From: a virus
IMG/VR virus record: IMGVR_UViG_3300006638_000006
Span: 1 to 47,691 of that record
Direction: 5' to 3' (one strand)
DNA length: 47,691 bases
Part shown: piece by piece, positions 13,338 to 20,563 of the stretch
Layout of the letters: every line of letters starts with the position of its first letter
Position numbering within the stretch: the stretch's first letter is position 1
Notes under the pieces: generated by a model
Database searches by the model: none
What the model was told of the DNA's origin: nothing
Seen by the model: only the letters and a program-made list of their open reading frames with translations
Translations under genes and position numbers: made by a program

Positions 13338-15241
13338 AACAGCCGTGGATTTGTGATACAGAGACTAACGCACTCCAGGATTACACGAAGTTTCATGTCT
13401 GCGTCTTCCGGAGTTTAGACGACAAAGAGGTTCATGTCTTTAGGCGGATAAACGAATATAAATACGAGAAGAACAGACTGCGACAATTTGTCGCTAATCA
13501 CGTCTCAGGGCTTATCGGCCACAACTTCATAGGCTATGACATAGGTGTTCTACGCCACTTCGGGATAGTCGATATCGATCTATTTAATCCTGAGAATAAG
13601 GTAGAAATTACTGATACTTTAGTCCTTTCTAGAATGATGAATTATAAACGAGAACAAGGACATAGCTTAGAAAGCTATAGTAAAGACGTAGGGACTGACA
13701 AGGTACAGATTACTGATTTCTCTGAGTGGACACCAGAGCTAGAAGAACGTTGCGTGTCCGATACTAAAATCAACTTGGGAGTATATAACTTGTATAAGAA
13801 ATACACAGAAGCAGCCCTCTGGAAGGAGCCAATTCGGTTAGAGCACTTGACAGCCGCCCTATGTAATACTATAGGATACAATGGTATATCCTTTAATACT
13901 CCTTTATGTTTATCCCTTATAAATACCTTAGATACTATAGTATCCTCCCTTAGAGAAGAATTTAACGTTGTGTTTCCTCCTCAATCAGTTTTGTTAAGGG
14001 AGATAACACCAAAGGTTACTAAGAAAGGAACTTTAAACTCTAAGGACTTTAGGTGGAAGGAAGATAACGATCTGACTATGTTTAGACCAGATCAACCTTT
14101 TTCTTTGTTTGAATATAAACCATTCAATCCCGACTCACCACTTCAACGTGTCCAGCGTCTGAACGCTGCCGGGTGGAAACCAACGGATAAAACAGACGGA
14201 CATAAGGAAGCTATCCGAACAGACGACAAAGAGAAAATAGCTAAATTTAAGATAACCGGATGGAAAACTAACGAAGAGAACCTAGATACACTTCCTGATA
14301 CGGCTCCAGAAGGCGCTAGGAAGCTCGTACAGTACCTTCTTCTATCCAGTAGGCTAGCAGACCTCCGCGAGTGGATTGCTCTTGTACGGTCTTCTAATGA
14401 CGGTACAGACCGTATCTACGGGACTATCAACAGTATTGGCTCGTGGACAATGAGGTGTTCTCACCAAAATCCTAACCTAGCTAATATCCCAGCAACGTAC
14501 AATCGTCAAGGGAAGCTAGCGCTGTACGGGAAGGAATGTCGTAGTCTCTTCGGAGTCCCTCCGGGGTATAAACAAGTTGGTGTAGACGCAGAGGGTATCC
14601 AGCTTCGGATATTCGCTAACTTGTGTGAGGATGAAAAATTGATTAAAGCTATCGAAAGTGGTGAGAAAGAAAAGAAAACTGACGTTCACCACTTGAATAT
14701 GGGCATATTACTCCCCATATTAGTAACTCGTGAGGTCGCTAAAACTTATATCTACGCTCTGCTCCTCGGAGCTGGCTTTGCTAAACAAGCTAGTATCCTA
14801 AACTGCACTGTGAAACAAGCGATAGCTGCCTATCGTAGGATACTTGATTTCTACCCCGGTTGGGCTAAACTCCAGCAAGGTCGTCTAGCCAGAGAGTCGG
14901 AGAAAGGTTATATCGAAGCCTTAGATGGTAGGTATATACCATTAGCAGAGCCTCGGCTCGTTCTAACTGCTCATCTTCAATCAGGTGAGAAGATCATTAT
15001 GGCGAAGGCTGCGGCGAACTGGATCAAGTCCTTAGAGTATTACAAACAGTACTATAAACTAATTAACTGGGTTCACGACGAATGGCAAACTGAGGTCTAT
15101 AACGATGAAGAAGAGTTTCTTCCTTGGGTTGTAGGTCAAAGGCAAGTAGAAGGAATACGGCTAGCAGGCAGACAGTTGAATATGAATATCAAACTAGACG
15201 GTAAAGCAGTAATTGGGGAGAACTGGAGCATGACACACTGA
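13334..15241 (+). CDS. DNA polymerase, family A, T7 gp5-like, 635 aa
   Basis: A replicative family A polymerase with proofreading. The 3'-5' exonuclease motifs are present: DTET near residue 9, GHNFIGYD (about 60-67) and an Asp in CVSDTKINLG (about 136-145). Polymerase motif A is GVDAEGIQLRIFANL (about 416-430), motif B is in TYIYALLLGAGFAKQA (about 471-486) and motif C is WVHDEWQTE (about 579-587). All key acidic residues are kept. At 635 aa it is shorter than T7 gp5 (704 aa). Its TGA stop overlaps a CTG that probably starts the downstream HNH gene. Confidence 0.93.
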   Translation: MKQPWICDTETNALQDYTKFHVCVFRSLDDKEVHVFRRINEYKYEKNRLRQFVANHVSGLIGHNFIGYDIGVLRHFGIVDIDLFNPENKVEITDTLVLSRMMNYKREQGHSLESYSKDVGTDKVQITDFSEWTPELEERCVSDTKINLGVYNLYKKYTEAALWKEPIRLEHLTAALCNTIGYNGISFNTPLCLSLINTLDTIVSSLREEFNVVFPPQSVLLREITPKVTKKGTLNSKDFRWKEDNDLTMFRPDQPFSLFEYKPFNPDSPLQRVQRLNAAGWKPTDKTDGHKEAIRTDDKEKIAKFKITGWKTNEENLDTLPDTAPEGARKLVQYLLLSSRLADLREWIALVRSSNDGTDRIYGTINSIGSWTMRCSHQNPNLANIPATYNRQGKLALYGKECRSLFGVPPGYKQVGVDAEGIQLRIFANLCEDEKLIKAIESGEKEKKTDVHHLNMGILLPILVTREVAKTYIYALLLGAGFAKQASILNCTVKQAIAAYRRILDFYPGWAKLQQGRLARESEKGYIEALDGRYIPLAEPRLVLTAHLQSGEKIIMAKAAANWIKSLEYYKQYYKLINWVHDEWQTEVYNDEEEFLPWVVGQRQVEGIRLAGRQLNMNIKLDGKAVIGENWSMTH

Positions 15242-15750
15242 AAATTTGCTCTGTATGTAAAGTCAATAAGGGTCTTTCGGAATTTTACAACTACAAGGCT
15301 AAGCCTGATGGAAAATCTTATCGTTGCAAGATTTGTGATGATAAAGCGCGTCGAGCTTATACAGTTAAGCATAGAGATAGTTTTCTAGCATCTTGCAGAA
15401 AGAAAAACCTAAAACACAAATATGGTATTTCGATTGAAGAGTATGAAAATCTACTAATTAGTCAAAACTTCGGTTGTGCAATTTGTGGCCTTAACCAAGA
15501 AGATAATAACTCTAATAAAGCTTTAAACGGCTCTAAAAGACTTTCTGTAGACCATTGTCACGAGACAAACAAAGTTAGAGGTCTTCTCTGTAACAACTGT
15601 AACAGAGGGTTAGGACTTCTAGGAGACAGTGAAGAAATAATAATAAAAACACTAGAATATATTAGGAGAGAGTACAATAGAAAACACGGAAGCAATGCCA
15701 CAACAGCAACAAGATTTATTCAAGTTCTATTTAGTAAACTGGAGCTTTGA
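15238..15750 (+). CDS. Free-standing HNH endonuclease, endonuclease VII type, about 170 aa
   Basis: An HNH/recombination endonuclease VII domain is clear: an N-terminal zinc pair (KICSVCK and RCKICDD), then CAICG (about residues 81-85), LSVDHCHET (about 101-109), KVRGLLCNNCNRGLG (about 111-125). Such genes are usually homing endonucleases. No ATG, GTG or TTG exists in frame between the upstream stop (15202) and the zinc motif. The best start is CTG at 15238, which overlaps the polymerase TGA as CTGA and has GGAG 9 nt upstream (15225-15228). The start is therefore non-canonical, or the gene has lost its ATG by one substitution. The 3' end overlaps the next gene by 56 nt. Confidence 0.75.
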   Translation: MKICSVCKVNKGLSEFYNYKAKPDGKSYRCKICDDKARRAYTVKHRDSFLASCRKKNLKHKYGISIEEYENLLISQNFGCAICGLNQEDNNSNKALNGSKRLSVDHCHETNKVRGLLCNNCNRGLGLLGDSEEIIIKTLEYIRREYNRKHGSNATTATRFIQVLFSKLEL

Positions 15751-15955
15751 TGAGCCAGTACACTTGACCGGTGTATCAATCGGTAAGAGCCCTGAGGAAG
15801 CGCAGAGTAAGATCGCAAGGTCATTTGACGGTGCTCCGAATTTGAAGTTCGACTCTACTGAGGAAGTTTCTAAAGAGAAGATCATTGAGATGGGTACGTC
15901 AGAAGAGAAACTCCAAGAGCTAATACTCGAAGCTCAAAACGAAAGGCTAAACTAG
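15695..15955 (+). CDS. Hypothetical protein, 86 aa
   Basis: A soluble acidic protein starting MPQQQQDLFKFYLVNW, with a beta-like first half and a Glu/Lys-rich helical second half (residues 50-86). Proteins with an N-terminal 'KFYLVNWSFDEP' look and an EEAQSKI helix accompany other phage replication genes but have no known role. It overlaps the end of the HNH gene, which fits later insertion of the HNH gene upstream of it. Confidence 0.65.
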   Translation: MPQQQQDLFKFYLVNWSFDEPVHLTGVSIGKSPEEAQSKIARSFDGAPNLKFDSTEEVSKEKIIEMGTSEEKLQELILEAQNERLN

Positions 15956-16161
15956 TGACAACTTCAGTTACAATAAACGCTCATGCAGGATGGGCAGTAG
16001 AGGTTACACCAATCTCAAAAGAAGGCAAAAAGGGTATAACTACGACTGTAGAGCCTATGACTAAAGAAGTCTTTTCTATTTGGGATGGTCGAGATTTACT
16101 TATTCACGAAGTTACTCAGACTGAACTAGCTCGTGATCTTTTAACTCGTGACGGTTATTAA
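15955..16161 (+). CDS. Hypothetical protein, 68 aa
   Basis: The start is GTG at 15955, overlapping the stop of the preceding gene (TAGTG). The protein looks beta-stranded, with VTINAHAGWAVEVTPI at the N-terminus. Phage proteins of this size with the AHAGWPV/AV-type motif are widespread near replication genes and of unknown role. The stop overlaps the next start as TAATG. Confidence 0.65.
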   Translation: MTTSVTINAHAGWAVEVTPISKEGKKGITTTVEPMTKEVFSIWDGRDLLIHEVTQTELARDLLTRDGY

Positions 16162-16697
16162 TGGATTTCTTTGGGTATAGCGAGTTTGCAGACCTACCAC
16201 CGGGGTATTTCTACTCCGGTAGTACAGATTTAGACAATAACAATAGAAAGAAGAAGAGCATGTCAGAGACAAAATATATTTGGGTTGAAGGAATGGCTAA
16301 GTGGGCACGGTTGTATCCACACAATATGGATCAGAAATATGGTGATAAGTTCACGGTGTCTTTGTATCCAAACGAGAAGAGCAAGGCTATCCTAGCCGAG
16401 GTCGGCTATCGTGGGAAGGAACGTGAAGATGAAGATGGTAGTTTTATCAAACTTGCACGGGATAACGCCAAGCAGTTCTCAAATGGTATGCAAACTCTCG
16501 GCCCACCAGACGTTAAGACTGCTGATGGAAAACTCCCATTTACCGACACTATCGGTAACGGCAGTACACTTGCAATCCTACTGGAAATCTTTCCAAGTAA
16601 ATATGGCATTGGTAGTCGGATTAAGGAAGTCCGTGTACTTAAACTGGTAGAATACATCGCACCTGCTACAGACCTTCCGGGTCTGCCTGTAGAATAA
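16161..16697 (+). CDS. Probable single-stranded DNA-binding protein (gp2.5 role), 178 or 145 aa
   Basis: From residue 34 on (MSETKYIWVEGMAKWARLYP) the sequence resembles phage single-stranded DNA-binding proteins of T7-like replication modules, with an OB-fold-like strand pattern and aromatic residues that could stack on bases. Two starts are possible: ATG 16161, coupled to the previous stop (TAATG), or ATG 16260, preceded by AGAAGAAG, which removes a 33-residue Tyr/Gly/Lys-rich extension. The position between polymerase and recombination nuclease supports the role. A strongly acidic C-terminal tail, usual for such proteins, is not present, so the assignment is moderate. Confidence 0.55.
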   Translation: MDFFGYSEFADLPPGYFYSGSTDLDNNNRKKKSMSETKYIWVEGMAKWARLYPHNMDQKYGDKFTVSLYPNEKSKAILAEVGYRGKEREDEDGSFIKLARDNAKQFSNGMQTLGPPDVKTADGKLPFTDTIGNGSTLAILLEIFPSKYGIGSRIKEVRVLKLVEYIAPATDLPGLPVE

Positions 16698-16824
16698 CTT
16701 CTAACCTCAGTCGTGGAGAGGTTAAATCCCACGAGTAGCTATAGGCGTGACTGAATAGCGATCAGGAACGGCAGGATGCGGGGTAGCTGCCCTATCAAAG
16801 CCCGCACATTTTAGGAGAAGTACT
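16698..16824 (+). ncRNA. Structured intergenic RNA with H-type pseudoknot (candidate cis-regulator)
   Basis: No gene fits here. A first unit has TCAGTC/GACTGA (16707-16712/16749-16754) enclosing GTGG/CCAC (16713-16716/16729-16732), with a competing hairpin AACCTC/GAGGTT (16703-16708/16718-16723). A second unit has GGCAG/CTGCC (16770-16774/16787-16791) interleaved with TGCGGG/CCCGCA (16777-16782/16801-16806). That is H-type pseudoknot topology with loops of 2, 4 and 9 nt. It ends just before the ribosome binding site AGGAGAAG (16813-16820) of the 69-aa gene, so it could control translation. It matches no riboswitch consensus I know. Confidence 0.5.
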
Positions 16825-17034
16825 ATGGCCAAGCAATATGATATGGATGCGTTATCTATGTCTAAAAAGAAGAAACGAGCAGTTCCTAAACTCAGTCCAG
16901 TAGAAGAAGCTTTAGTCAATCTTCAGAAGGCTATTGAAGACTATAAAGATCGTATTCGAGAAGCTGCTTGGTCTGAAGGCTATGACTCATGTGAGTCAAT
17001 GGTGCATGAAGGATATTTCAGTGAAAACTATTAA
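16825..17034 (+). CDS. Hypothetical protein downstream of the pseudoknot, 69 aa
   Basis: The N-terminus carries a basic patch (SKKKKRAVP, residues 12-20), followed by a helical, possibly coiled-coil, segment (residues 25-50) and an acidic, aromatic C-terminus. AGGAGAAG precedes the ATG directly after the structured intergenic RNA, so it is the likely regulated gene. Its stop overlaps the nuclease gene by 14 nt. No family is recognised; it could be a DNA-binding accessory to the nuclease. Confidence 0.65.
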   Translation: MAKQYDMDALSMSKKKKRAVPKLSPVEEALVNLQKAIEDYKDRIREAAWSEGYDSCESMVHEGYFSENY

Positions 17035-17863
17035 AACTCTAGTTGACGACATCTACTCGCTTTGGGACCCTAAGGTAGAAACGGTAATCCCACAGGAGCA
17101 CCTAGATAACTTCACAAAGACAGTTTCTAATAAGCTCGTAGAGCGTCTAGGTGAAGACAAACAGAACAGATCGACTAGGATGAGTAACGTAGGTAATCCT
17201 TGTCACAGAGAGATGTGGTACTGGCATAATACACCTCACCTTGCTAGGAAGCAACATCCTAGTACGTTAATTAAATTCTTCTACGGTGACATTCTAGAAG
17301 CTCTTATGTTAATGTTAGCTAAAGTTGCTGGGCATGAAGTTACTGATGAGCAAACGAAGTTAGATTTTCAAGGAGTTCCGGGGAGTTGTGACGGAGTAAT
17401 TGACGGGGTTCTAGTAGACGTTAAATCGGCATCACCTTTGAGTTTTAAGAAGTTTGAGAAGCATTTAGACAGACAGGATGATACATTCGGGTATCTAACA
17501 CAGCTAGGGTTGTATAATCACGCTAAATTCAAGGGTGAGAACAAGCCCGCTGCATTCCTCGCTGTAGACAAGGTCCATGGTACGTTGAAACTCGATGTAC
17601 ACCATGACTTATCAGATGTTAACTATCTACGATTAGTTTCCGAACGTAAACAAGCTATTGAACTTCCTGAACCACCACCTCGTCCTTACACTGACGAACC
17701 AGAAGGTAAATCAGGTAATCGTAGTCTTAAAGTTAAGTGCAGTTACTGTCGTTTCTCAAAGACTTGCTGGCCGGGTTTGAGAGCTTTCAGTTATTCCGGT
17801 GACAGTGTGACTTATCTAACTCACGTAGAACGACTGCCACGAGTACCAGAAATTGAAGCGTAA
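17021..17863 (+). CDS. PD-(D/E)XK exonuclease with Cas4/AddB-like Fe-S cysteines, 280 aa
   Basis: The start GTG at 17021 has AAGGAT upstream and avoids a 29-residue extension that overlaps the previous gene in another frame. The core nuclease motifs are GSCDGVIDG and VLVDVKS (near residues 124-140), with a Gln in YLTQLGLY. One Cys in NPCHREMW (about residue 56) and three in KCSYCRFSKTCW near residue 247 give the C...CxxCx5C pattern of Cas4 and AddB nucleases that hold a 4Fe-4S cluster. It probably resects DNA ends for recombination or degrades host DNA, replacing T7 gp6. The stop overlaps a TTG-started HNH gene. Confidence 0.82.
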   Translation: MKTIKTLVDDIYSLWDPKVETVIPQEHLDNFTKTVSNKLVERLGEDKQNRSTRMSNVGNPCHREMWYWHNTPHLARKQHPSTLIKFFYGDILEALMLMLAKVAGHEVTDEQTKLDFQGVPGSCDGVIDGVLVDVKSASPLSFKKFEKHLDRQDDTFGYLTQLGLYNHAKFKGENKPAAFLAVDKVHGTLKLDVHHDLSDVNYLRLVSERKQAIELPEPPPRPYTDEPEGKSGNRSLKVKCSYCRFSKTCWPGLRAFSYSGDSVTYLTHVERLPRVPEIEA

Positions 17864-18203
17864 AAAGACAGCTAGAAAGAAAGGACCTTGGAAACCAAAT
17901 GACTCACCCGCACGATGGAAAAGTATACTCAAGCAGTACGGTCTTAGCAGAGACGACTATCTCAAAATTCTTTCAGACCAAGGCGGAGTATGCTATATTT
18001 GCGGAAGATCTCCTGAAGATATTAAGCCAAGGAGAAATCTCGCAGTCGATCACGATCACGTCACAGGGCGTATACGGGGGCTTCTGTGCTTTAACGATAA
18101 CCATAGACTTCTCGGATGGTACATTAGAGACGACCTTGAGAAGGCAAAAAGAATTGTTGAGTATCTAGAAAGAAAGACTGATTATGGCAAAGTACCTAAT
18201 TGA
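17853..18203 (+). CDS. Second free-standing HNH endonuclease, endonuclease VII type, 116 aa
   Basis: Motifs are GVCYICGRSPE (about residues 45-55), LAVDHDHVTGRIRGLLC (about 63-79) and FNDNHRLLGW. They place it in the endonuclease VII/HNH group, with a basic N-terminal DNA-binding extension. The start is TTG at 17853, inside the end of the nuclease gene, since no in-frame ATG exists. Like the HNH gene after DNA polymerase it sits exactly at the stop of a replication gene. The final zinc pair is weaker than in the first copy (the second Cys of CNNC is replaced by FNDN). The 3' end overlaps the next gene by 20 nt. Confidence 0.8.
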   Translation: MKRKKTARKKGPWKPNDSPARWKSILKQYGLSRDDYLKILSDQGGVCYICGRSPEDIKPRRNLAVDHDHVTGRIRGLLCFNDNHRLLGWYIRDDLEKAKRIVEYLERKTDYGKVPN

Positions 18204-18393
18204 CGTTGATGAAAGATATCCTACCTACGCATTGTACAAACCAAATGAGGGTTTGTTTGGCTGGGGTAGTGAAGTAGAAGTTCCTGATGATCTATATATA
18301 GAATATATCAATATTGAACAGGCTTATGATGCTTTCCAAGAAAAACTCAGTGAACTCTATAAAACAAGACGTAAGAGTGGATACTTGGTCTAA
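18184..18393 (+). CDS. Hypothetical protein, 69 aa
   Basis: A Tyr-rich acidic protein (MAKYLIDVDERYPTYALYKP) with a C-terminal helix ending in a basic stretch. AAAGAAAGA precedes the ATG. No membrane segment or known domain is visible. It overlaps the HNH gene before it and probably the small reading frame after it. Confidence 0.6.
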   Translation: MAKYLIDVDERYPTYALYKPNEGLFGWGSEVEVPDDLYIEYINIEQAYDAFQEKLSELYKTRRKSGYLV

Positions 18394-18529
18394 AACTACG
18401 TTACTCGCTGTTTGGTTTAACGGTGAACGAATAGAACTACCGAGGGGAGATAGTAATAGTATGAACAAGAAAGAAGCCAAAACCAATGACACTAAGAGTA
18501 ACTCTAGAGATTGTCCCGCACGGACATGA
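18377..18529 (+). CDS. Possible small protein, 50 aa
   Basis: A GTG-started frame (VDTWSKTTLLAVWFNGERIE...) covers the gap between the 69-aa and 86-aa genes. The first half looks like a small beta hairpin with WFNG, the second half is Lys/Asn/Ser-rich. A longer form would need an ATG at 18314 inside the previous gene. No strong ribosome binding site is seen, so it is a moderate to weak call. Confidence 0.4.
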   Translation: MDTWSKTTLLAVWFNGERIELPRGDSNSMNKKEAKTNDTKSNSRDCPART

Positions 18530-18746
18530 AAGTCATAAATACGTAATTGGGGTTATAGATATCTCAAACCTTGAAGCACTAACTGAGAGCATCTCGTGCT
18601 ACTCAGCACATAAATATTCTGACGGGGATACTCTACTCGCTGAGTGTGTCGATGGTAGTCTAACCCACTGTCGAGACGAAGGCGCTTGGGTACTCGTAAG
18701 AAAAGTTCTAGAATTGGAAGGATTTTCAACATTACAACACATTTAG
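18486..18746 (+). CDS. Hypothetical protein, 86 aa
   Basis: It begins MTLRVTLEIVPHGHESHKYVIG, a beta-strand pattern seen in other phage proteins of unknown function, and continues with a Cys/His-containing middle and a short helical end. It sits immediately upstream of the phosphoesterase gene, which starts inside its 3' end. No function is assigned. Confidence 0.6.
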   Translation: MTLRVTLEIVPHGHESHKYVIGVIDISNLEALTESISCYSAHKYSDGDTLLAECVDGSLTHCRDEGAWVLVRKVLELEGFSTLQHI

Positions 18747-19489
18747 TCGTTAGCGATCCACATGCCCATTATCAACATCATAACAAACGTGCTGAATGGG
18801 TTGGTAAACTCATTAATGATATCAAGCCTGATGTTGTAATCAATATGGGTGATAACTTTGATATGCCCAGCCTCAGTGGTTTTGATAAAGGAACTAGAGC
18901 AGCTATTGGTAGGACTTATCGTGCTGACGTTAACGCAGGTATCGACTTTAACGATAGACTCTGGAACGAAGTAAAAAAAACTAAACGAAAGCTTCCTCGT
19001 CGTGTCTGGTTAGAAGGTAATCATGAGCACAGAATTGAGAAGGCTATTAATCTTCAACCTGAACTCGAAGGTGCTATCTCATTTAACGATTTAAAGATAG
19101 ATGAGTATTATGATAACATAGTTAGGTACAACGGGCGTTCACCCGGAGTAATAGAAATTGATGGTATCAGTTACGCACACTTCTTCATCTCAGGAGTTAT
19201 GGGAAAAGCTATTGGTGGTTTGAACCCTGCTTATTCTATCCTTCAGAAGGGGCACAAGTCAGCAACGGCTGGTGACTTGCATCTACTGAGTTACGGTATT
19301 CAGACAGGGATAGATGGAAAACGTATTCAAGGTTTAGTATGCGGGGTCTGTCAGGATTACGATGCCGATTGGGCCGGAGAAGCGAATAAACTCTGGTGGC
19401 GGGGTGTGGTAGTCAAACGTAATGTCTCCAATGGAACCTACGACCCAGAATTTATCAGTCTAGAAAGTTTAAGGAAGATGTATGGCTAA
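18731..19489 (+). CDS. Calcineurin-like metallophosphoesterase, about 252 aa (start uncertain)
   Basis: The metal-binding motifs of the calcineurin-like fold are present: VVSDPHAHY, VINMGDNFDMPS, WLEGNHEHRIE and a late AGDLH segment in place of the usual GHxH. Such phage enzymes act as phosphatases or nucleases in DNA metabolism. No in-frame ATG exists before the first motif. Options are TTG 18686, whose Shine-Dalgarno is too close, or ATT 18731, which has GGAAGG (18716-18721) at 9 nt and leaves the protein starting TTHLVVSDPHAH. I favour 18731, but a TTG start is possible. It overlaps the next phosphoesterase gene by 8 nt. Confidence 0.75.
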   Translation: MTTHLVVSDPHAHYQHHNKRAEWVGKLINDIKPDVVINMGDNFDMPSLSGFDKGTRAAIGRTYRADVNAGIDFNDRLWNEVKKTKRKLPRRVWLEGNHEHRIEKAINLQPELEGAISFNDLKIDEYYDNIVRYNGRSPGVIEIDGISYAHFFISGVMGKAIGGLNPAYSILQKGHKSATAGDLHLLSYGIQTGIDGKRIQGLVCGVCQDYDADWAGEANKLWWRGVVVKRNVSNGTYDPEFISLESLRKMYG

Positions 19490-19964
19490 TATTTTTATAA
19501 CAAGTGATACTCATTTCCACCATGAAAATATAATCAAGTATTGTAACAGACCATTCAATTCTATATACGATATGGATGAAACTTTAATAAAAAATTGGAA
19601 CTCTGTGATAAAGCCACAGGATAAGGTGTACCACTTAGGGGATGTTTATTTCCCTCAGAAAGAAAAGTCTGACTACCTTTTCTCTCGCCTGAACGGCACT
19701 AAAAGACTGATACTAGGCAACCACGACAATGGTAAAGATCAGACGCTACATAAATACTTCAAAGAGATTTATATGTGGCGATTTCTAAAAGAGTTCGGAC
19801 TTCTTCTGACTCATGTGCCTGTCCATCCTAGCTCTTTATCAGAAAAACTAAAGTATAATGTCCACGGACATATACATAACAAACCTGCTTATAGCAGACA
19901 GTATAAGAATGTGTCTGTAGAGATGACTAATTACACACCTGTTGCCATAGAAGACCTAGTGTGA
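19482..19964 (+). CDS. Small calcineurin-like metallophosphoesterase, 160 aa
   Basis: A compact enzyme with the complete motif set: FITSDTHFHHENI (residues 5-17), VYHLGDVYF (about 49-57), LILGNHDNG (about 77-85), LLTHVPVHP (about 108-116) and VHGHIHNKP (about 127-135). It belongs to the small phage and bacterial phosphoesterase group whose substrate is not settled. It overlaps the larger phosphoesterase gene by 8 nt and the next small gene by 1 nt (TGATG). Two unrelated-looking members of the same superfamily side by side suggest distinct substrates. Confidence 0.82.
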   Translation: MANIFITSDTHFHHENIIKYCNRPFNSIYDMDETLIKNWNSVIKPQDKVYHLGDVYFPQKEKSDYLFSRLNGTKRLILGNHDNGKDQTLHKYFKEIYMWRFLKEFGLLLTHVPVHPSSLSEKLKYNVHGHIHNKPAYSRQYKNVSVEMTNYTPVAIEDLV

Positions 19965-20131
19965 TGCCAAGTTACCAAAAGAAGAAGTTTGATAAAATCC
20001 ACCAACGGAACTATTACGCTAAAGACCTTTACGAAGGTAGAGTGTTCAAACCGCAGACAGTGCCAGACAAGTCAAGAGCAGAGAAATACAGACTACTAGA
20101 AAAGGATGTAGAACTATATGAGGAAGATTAA
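19964..20131 (+). CDS. Hypothetical basic protein, 55 aa
   Basis: It begins MPSYQKKKFDKIHQRNYYAK, is very Lys/Tyr-rich and ends in an acidic helix. The ATG overlaps the phosphoesterase stop (TGATG) and the 3' end overlaps the following gene by 14 nt. The basic N-terminus could bind nucleic acid. No family is recognised. Confidence 0.55.
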   Translation: MPSYQKKKFDKIHQRNYYAKDLYEGRVFKPQTVPDKSRAEKYRLLEKDVELYEED

Positions 20132-20282
20132 AGTTAACTACCAGCAGCTACTCGATGCTATTAGTTGTCATCTAAACGCTATAGACGCAATACATAATAA
20201 CGAGCACATCGAGTTAACTCCGTTAGTCCTCGATAAGAACGGATTGATTACAGTGTACGTCTACAAGAATGTAAGGGGATAA
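20118..20282 (+). CDS. Hypothetical protein, 54 aa
   Basis: A soluble protein, MRKIKVNYQQLLDAISCHLN..., with a helical first half and a beta-like second half ending ITVYVYKNVRG. It overlaps the previous gene and ends 5 nt before the next ATG, whose ribosome binding site AGGGG lies within its last codons. Function unknown. Confidence 0.55.
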   Translation: MRKIKVNYQQLLDAISCHLNAIDAIHNNEHIELTPLVLDKNGLITVYVYKNVRG

Positions 20283-20287
20283 CAGCT

Positions 20288-20563
20288 ATGTTTGGGTGTA
20301 AGAAAAAGAAAGAAATAGACTATAAAATAATAAAGTCATCTAAACGTCCAGTTCTGAACTATGCTCATGGTTATATCTATTTGAATAGGGATTTAGAGAG
20401 TCTGCTTTCATCTGTTGATCTTCTAGACGATGTAGATAAGTTAATACAAATTCTTAGAGAAAGTAGCACGTTCCGCTCTTGTGAACAGTATTATAAACAG
20501 AAGAAGATTGCTGATCTCGAAAGTCAGATTAAAGATTTAAGGAAGGGTGATAACACACTTTGA
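20288..20563 (+). CDS. Hypothetical protein, 91 aa
   Basis: A basic N-terminus (MFGCKKKKEID) is followed by an acidic Asp-rich helix (about residues 42-58) and a C-terminal likely coiled coil (KKIADLESQIKDLRKG). It is soluble. The stop overlaps the TTG start of the ribonucleotide reductase gene, so it is co-translated with it. It may be an accessory of nucleotide metabolism, but no domain is recognised. Confidence 0.6.
   Translation: MFGCKKKKEIDYKIIKSSKRPVLNYAHGYIYLNRDLESLLSSVDLLDDVDKLIQILRESSTFRSCEQYYKQKKIADLESQIKDLRKGDNTL

Noticed and set aside
12821-13396. 191-codon open frame on the - strand across small replication genes
   Set aside because: It spans three genes and the start of DNA polymerase on the other strand, is Ser/Arg-rich without a motif, and the block is uniformly rightward.
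17899-18168. ATG-started frame of 89 codons within the second HNH gene
   Set aside because: The overlapping frame encodes a clear endonuclease VII motif set. This one has biased Ser/Thr content and no motif, so it is a shadow.
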